From positions 1-45,097 of the forward strand of contig CAITNQ010000072.1 of the NCBI GenBank assembly GCA_903893785.1: DNA of 45,097 bases. Direction: 5' to 3'. Both the position numbers and the translations under genes were made by a program. The notes under the pieces are model-generated. The model did not search any database. It saw only the letters and a program-made list of their open reading frames with translations, and was not told where the DNA came from. The DNA is from an uncultured Gemmatimonadota bacterium. Its GTDB lineage: Bacteria; Latescibacterota; UBA2968; UBA8231. Below are positions 44,801-45,097 of the stretch, in pieces (positions within the stretch are counted from its first letter, which is position 1; each line of letters begins with the position of its first letter).

Positions 44801-45097
44801 CGCGCCGACCCCCGCGGAGACGCCGGCGGTTGCCGAGACGCCCGTGGCGGTTGGTCCGAGCGAAGCAGCACCGACCGAGACCGCGCCGGTGGTCGAAGCG
44901 CCGGTAGCTGTGGAGCCTGTTGCGCCGACCCCGGCGGAGACGCCGGCGGTTACCGGGACGCCCGTGGCGGTCGGTCCAAGCGAGCCCGCACCGACCGAGA
45001 CATCGCCGGTGGTCGAAACGCCGGTAGCGGTGGAGCCTGTTGCGCCGACCCCCGCGGAGACGCCGGCGGTAGCCGAGACGCCCGTGGCGGCTGGTCC
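41823..45097 (+). CDS. Giant repetitive Pro/Ala/Thr/Glu-rich protein, probable type I secretion substrate (3' end outside window)
   Basis: The frame is open for 1091 codons from ATG 41823 to the window end. Residues 1-110 are charged (MAKGKARSTRQTRSEFDEQ at the start) with no signal peptide. Residues 110-340 are disordered and rich in Ser, Ala, Arg and Glu. Residues 340-599 are thirteen 20-residue repeats of the form ASGAAGVPPSAGPTETEPTE. From about residue 655 onward come about ten copies of a roughly 40-residue repeat built on ETPAVAETPVAVGPSEPAP and APVVEAPVAVEPVAP. A secreted giant adhesin or stalk/filament protein is the best reading, since type I substrates lack N-terminal signals and this one follows a complete type I system. 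The C-terminal secretion signal, if any, lies outside. GAGGT supports the start. Confidence 0.78.
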   Translation, partial: MAKGKARSTRQTRSEFDEQTVLQRVEKPDMDAREHGGVVTVKQGVHDAAQTVAQVTERPQDEPRVARVKAGRSSAKLADADAATPAPSARGSRRRGAGAEETGGNSVSTPLDEGTSTESAPGSRRSRSATRGAAAVESAATDESAPVARRTAGNGSRGSRATSRSAAATLPEERPPVAHEPTDAERPTPTAGTAEHGQATRPASGNGRPGGVRDSEAETGSTAVSPPLPEAVPVADRDAATDVSATVPTTDGVTTPKGGQAEPDAHGPAGGESAASAPEPGGAVPGTGDAVAAEPVEPGPADGIPVAETPATPPSARVTEEPSPAPQDRVPAPEPERTEASGAAEVPPSAGPTETGATETRGAAEMPPSAGPTETEPTEASGAAGVPPSVGPTETEPTEASGAAGVPPSAGPTETEPTEASGAAGVPPSAGPTETEPTEASGAAEVPPSVGPTETERTEASGAAGVPPSAGPTETERTEATGAAGVAPSAEPTETERTEASGAAGVAPSAGPTETEGTQAGGAVEMPPSAGPTETGPTEASGAAGVPPSAGPTETEGTEATGAAEAPPSAGPTETGSTEASGAAEVPPSAGPTETERTEATGAAEAPPSAGPTGVPPVVEAPAGSEGTVAAAPSEPSAVVEAPVAVEPTAPTPPETPAAAKTPVATGPSEPAPTGAAPAVEVPAAADTVPVGQAPVAAAPAAPTTPEAPAAAGTPLAAGPSEPVPVSESPVAGPVAPVVTETPTVAQTPAAAAPSEPAPTETAPVVEAPVAAEPAVPTPPETAAVSETPVAAGPSEPAPTEAAPVVEAPVAVEPAVPAPAEAPGVPETPAVAETPTAAVPSAPTPVQTAPVVEAPVAVEPVAPPPAETPAVAETPLVAGPSEAAPTATAPVVEVPVAVGTVPVVEAPVAAEPAAPTPVETPAVAETPVAAGPSEPAPTETAPVSGAPAAVEPVAPVVPETPTVAETPVAVGPSEPAPAETAPVVEAPVAAEPVAPTPAETPAVAETPVAVGPSEAAPTETAPVVEAPVAVEPVAPTPAETPAVTGTPVAVGPSEPAPTETSPVVETPVAVEPVAPTPAETPAVAETPVAAG
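42840..43619 (+). repeat. 60-bp tandem repeat, 13 copies, in the giant protein
   Basis: Exact 60-bp period in frame, coding 20-residue units such as ASGAAGVPPSVGPTETEPTE. Copies differ by a few codons (EP/ER/EG, V/A). A fourteenth unit (43620-43662) is truncated and merges into the next section. Because the period is a multiple of three, other frames and the complementary strand also stay open. Confidence 0.95.
43785..45097 (+). repeat. About 120-bp tandem repeat, ten copies plus a partial one
   Basis: Units start at 43785, 43941, 44043, 44163, 44301, 44421, 44577, 44697, 44817 and 44937, with a partial one at 45057. Spacing is 102 to 156 bp in the older part and exactly 120 bp in the last four intervals, so the array seems most recently expanded toward the right edge and may continue. 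Confidence 0.9.

Noticed and set aside
42634..44871. Long Arg-rich plus-frame ORF (42634-43911) and Ser/Pro/Ala-rich minus-strand ORFs (42775-43731, 43801-44871)
   Set aside because: They are by-products of in-frame 60- and 120-bp repeats, which keep every frame open. The frame starting at ATG 41823 is the one with a ribosome site, a non-repetitive N-terminus and continuity to the edge.

Overview
The window is very GC-rich bacterial DNA (about 70% by eye). Most genes have clear Shine-Dalgarno sites (GGAGG-like) 5 to 10 bases before the start. A TolC-type outer membrane protein and an HlyD-type adaptor imply a two-membrane (diderm) cell. Long spacers (300 to 890 bp) with few operons, glycoside-hydrolase-like TIM barrels, Gfo/Idh/MocA and uroporphyrinogen-decarboxylase-like proteins suggest a large-genome, poorly cultivated lineage of the Armatimonadota, Planctomycetota or Latescibacterota kind. 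The sequence alone does not settle the phylum. No rRNA, tRNA, CRISPR array, transposase or phage gene was seen.

Region 1 (1-31,211) is a loose collection of mostly single genes for carbohydrate and small-molecule metabolism: an amidohydrolase cut by the left edge, an orphan Phd/YefM-like antitoxin, a shortened histidine kinase, a STAS-like protein, a Gfo/Idh/MocA oxidoreductase, a SAM methyltransferase, two family-10-like TIM-barrel glycosidases, an MFS transporter, a six-hairpin glycosidase, an alcohol dehydrogenase with an aldo/keto reductase, a right-handed beta-helix glycosidase, an alpha-glucuronidase/GH20-like enzyme, an HSL-type esterase and a heparinase-like protein. A compact operon (21,702-24,843) holds two paralogous BtrH/C39-like proteins around a URO-D-like protein, and a second URO-D-like gene lies opposite it. 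Spacers hold a decayed NRPS adenylation-domain fragment (17,429-17,690), a 169-bp tandem repeat that copies the 3' end and hairpin of the beta-helix gene (14,569-15,051), and a 120-bp tandem repeat (29,431-29,686).

Region 2 (31,390 to the right edge) is the striking part. A K+ channel with RCK domains and a C-terminal bacteriohemerythrin domain is divergent from a tightly packed type I secretion operon: TolC-like protein, an ABC half-transporter whose ATPase motifs are nearly all destroyed, a triple-hemerythrin protein overlapping the genes on both sides, an ABC half-transporter with an N-terminal C39-like domain and an intact catalytic core, and an HlyD adaptor. After a structured 490-bp leader, a very long Pro/Ala/Thr/Glu/Val-rich repetitive protein with no N-terminal signal begins at 41,823 and stays open past the window end. 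It is the likely exported substrate. I infer a type I secretion machine for a giant repetitive surface protein, built on an asymmetric ABC pair and physically or regulatorily linked to hemerythrin (O2, NO or iron) sensing. I do not know a described system of this exact layout.
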